Positions 6,879 through 7,070 of a stretch of DNA of 7,070 bases are shown piece after piece. This stretch comes from Cellvibrionaceae bacterium (lineage in GTDB: Bacteria > Pseudomonadota > Gammaproteobacteria > Pseudomonadales > Cellvibrionaceae). The stretch covers positions 1-7,070 of the forward strand of contig JAOXRV010000643.1 of assembly GCA_025800435.1 (NCBI GenBank). The letters run 5' to 3'. The notes under the pieces are model-generated. The model saw only the letters and a list, made by a program, of their open reading frames with translations. It was not told where the DNA came from and did not search any database. A program made the translations under genes and the position numbers. Numbering within the stretch: position 1 is the first letter of the stretch; every line of letters starts with the position of its first letter.

Positions 6879-6923
6879 TGGGGCTGGTTAAACATCTGGG
6901 GTATTATTAGGGTTGGGCCCTGT

Positions 6924-6930
6924 AAAAAAA
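6924..6930 (-). terminator. T7 tract directly after the tRNA CCA end
   Basis: On the minus strand, seven T residues follow the encoded CCA without a gap. There is no dedicated hairpin between tRNA and T-run, so this is not a classical terminator. The folded tRNA arm could stand in for the stem, or the run may only cause a pause or mark a processing region. Read-through into rsmE is possible. Confidence 0.35.
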
Positions 6931-7007
6931 TGGCGCTCTCGGCGCGATTCGAACGCGCGACCTACCGCTTAGGAGGCGGTTGCTCTATCCTGCTGAGCTA
7001 CGAGAGC
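6931..7007 (-). tRNA. tRNA-Arg (anticodon CCU)
   Basis: This is a 77-nt tRNA that folds cleanly. The acceptor stem GCTCTCG pairs with CGAGAGC. The D-arm is GCTC/GAGC around AGCAGGATA. The anticodon arm ACCGC-CTCCTAA-GCGGT carries anticodon CCT, which reads the codon AGG. The variable loop is AGGTC, and the T-arm is GCGCG-TTCGAAT-CGCGC. A G discriminator base is followed by an encoded CCA. Every stem pairs perfectly. It decodes the rare arginine codon AGG. tRNA-Arg(CCU) genes are frequent insertion sites for genomic islands, but no integrase or duplicated 3' end is visible in this window. Confidence 0.97.
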
Positions 7008-7023
7008 GTAAACAAGCCGCGCT

Positions 7024-7029
7024 ATTATA
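7024..7029 (-). promoter_or_regulatory. -10 box and GC-rich discriminator of the tRNA promoter
   Basis: The minus strand reads TATAAT here, 16 nt before the mature tRNA 5' end, placing transcription start near 7017 with a leader of about 10 nt. The bases just after it (AGCGCGGC) form a GC-rich discriminator, typical of stable-RNA promoters under stringent control. No good -35 is found at 16-18 bp, only TAGCAG at 7047-7052. Activator sites, if any, would lie at or beyond the window edge. Confidence 0.65.
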
Positions 7030-7070
7030 GCCAGGGCGATCAAGGCCTGCTAGGGCCTGTTAACACCAAC

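Noticed and set aside
6931..7007. tRNA-Arg(CCU) as the attachment site of an integrated island
   Set aside because: No integrase gene or repeated tRNA 3' end is present here, and the flanking genes look like ordinary core genes.
7043..7058. AGGCC-TGCTAG-GGCCT inverted repeat upstream of the tRNA promoter
   Set aside because: The stem is five base pairs with no T-run on either strand, and the context is cut by the window edge, so neither a terminator nor an operator can be supported.
1..7070. Search for CRISPR repeats, insertion sequences, toxin-antitoxin pairs, phage or defence genes
   Set aside because: No regular repeat-spacer pattern, transposase or integrase motif, or small gene pair was seen; the window is filled by housekeeping, regulatory and signalling genes.

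Overview
The window looks like ordinary chromosomal DNA from a gammaproteobacterium. The protein types point that way: an Lrp close to the enterobacterial one, a membrane-bound PAS-GGDEF-EAL protein, an RsmE-like methyltransferase of a type I associate with pseudomonad and marine gammaproteobacterial genomes, and a tRNA-Arg(CCU) gene with an encoded CCA. A placement near the Cellvibrionales and marine relatives is possible but is only inference. There are no insertion sequences, integrases, CRISPR arrays or phage genes, and coding density is high.

Layout. (1) At 3-206 is the 3' end of an arginine-rich gene that I do not recognise (+). (2) At 285-1739 is a cytosolic-looking NodB-type polysaccharide deacetylase with an extra C-terminal domain that looks GNAT-like (+). 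(3) At 1736-2221 is an Lrp/AsnC regulator (-), convergent with the deacetylase and overlapping its stop codon. (4) At 2367-3479 is alanine dehydrogenase (+), divergent from lrp across a 145-bp control region and closed by a clear intrinsic terminator at 3487-3518. (5) At 3709-6162 is an 817-residue membrane cyclic-di-GMP enzyme with a GTG start (+). (6) At 6159-6878 is an RsmE-like 16S rRNA methyltransferase (-), again overlapping its convergent neighbour by four bases. (7) At 6931-7007 is tRNA-Arg(CCU) (-), with its promoter near the right edge.

How the genes relate. The one clear functional unit is lrp/ald: a divergent Lrp-family regulator next to alanine dehydrogenase is a known arrangement in which the regulator controls alanine catabolism. 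The tRNA and rsmE-like genes lie in the same direction 52 bp apart and may be co-transcribed, since no separate promoter or good ribosome binding site is visible for rsmE. The deacetylase and the cyclic-di-GMP protein each appear to be single-gene units.

I did not find a new multi-gene system. The points most worth a second look are the deacetylase/GNAT-like fusion without a signal peptide, the repeat pair in the lrp-ald control region, the non-canonical RsmE subtype, and two convergent gene pairs that both end in a shared TTAA.
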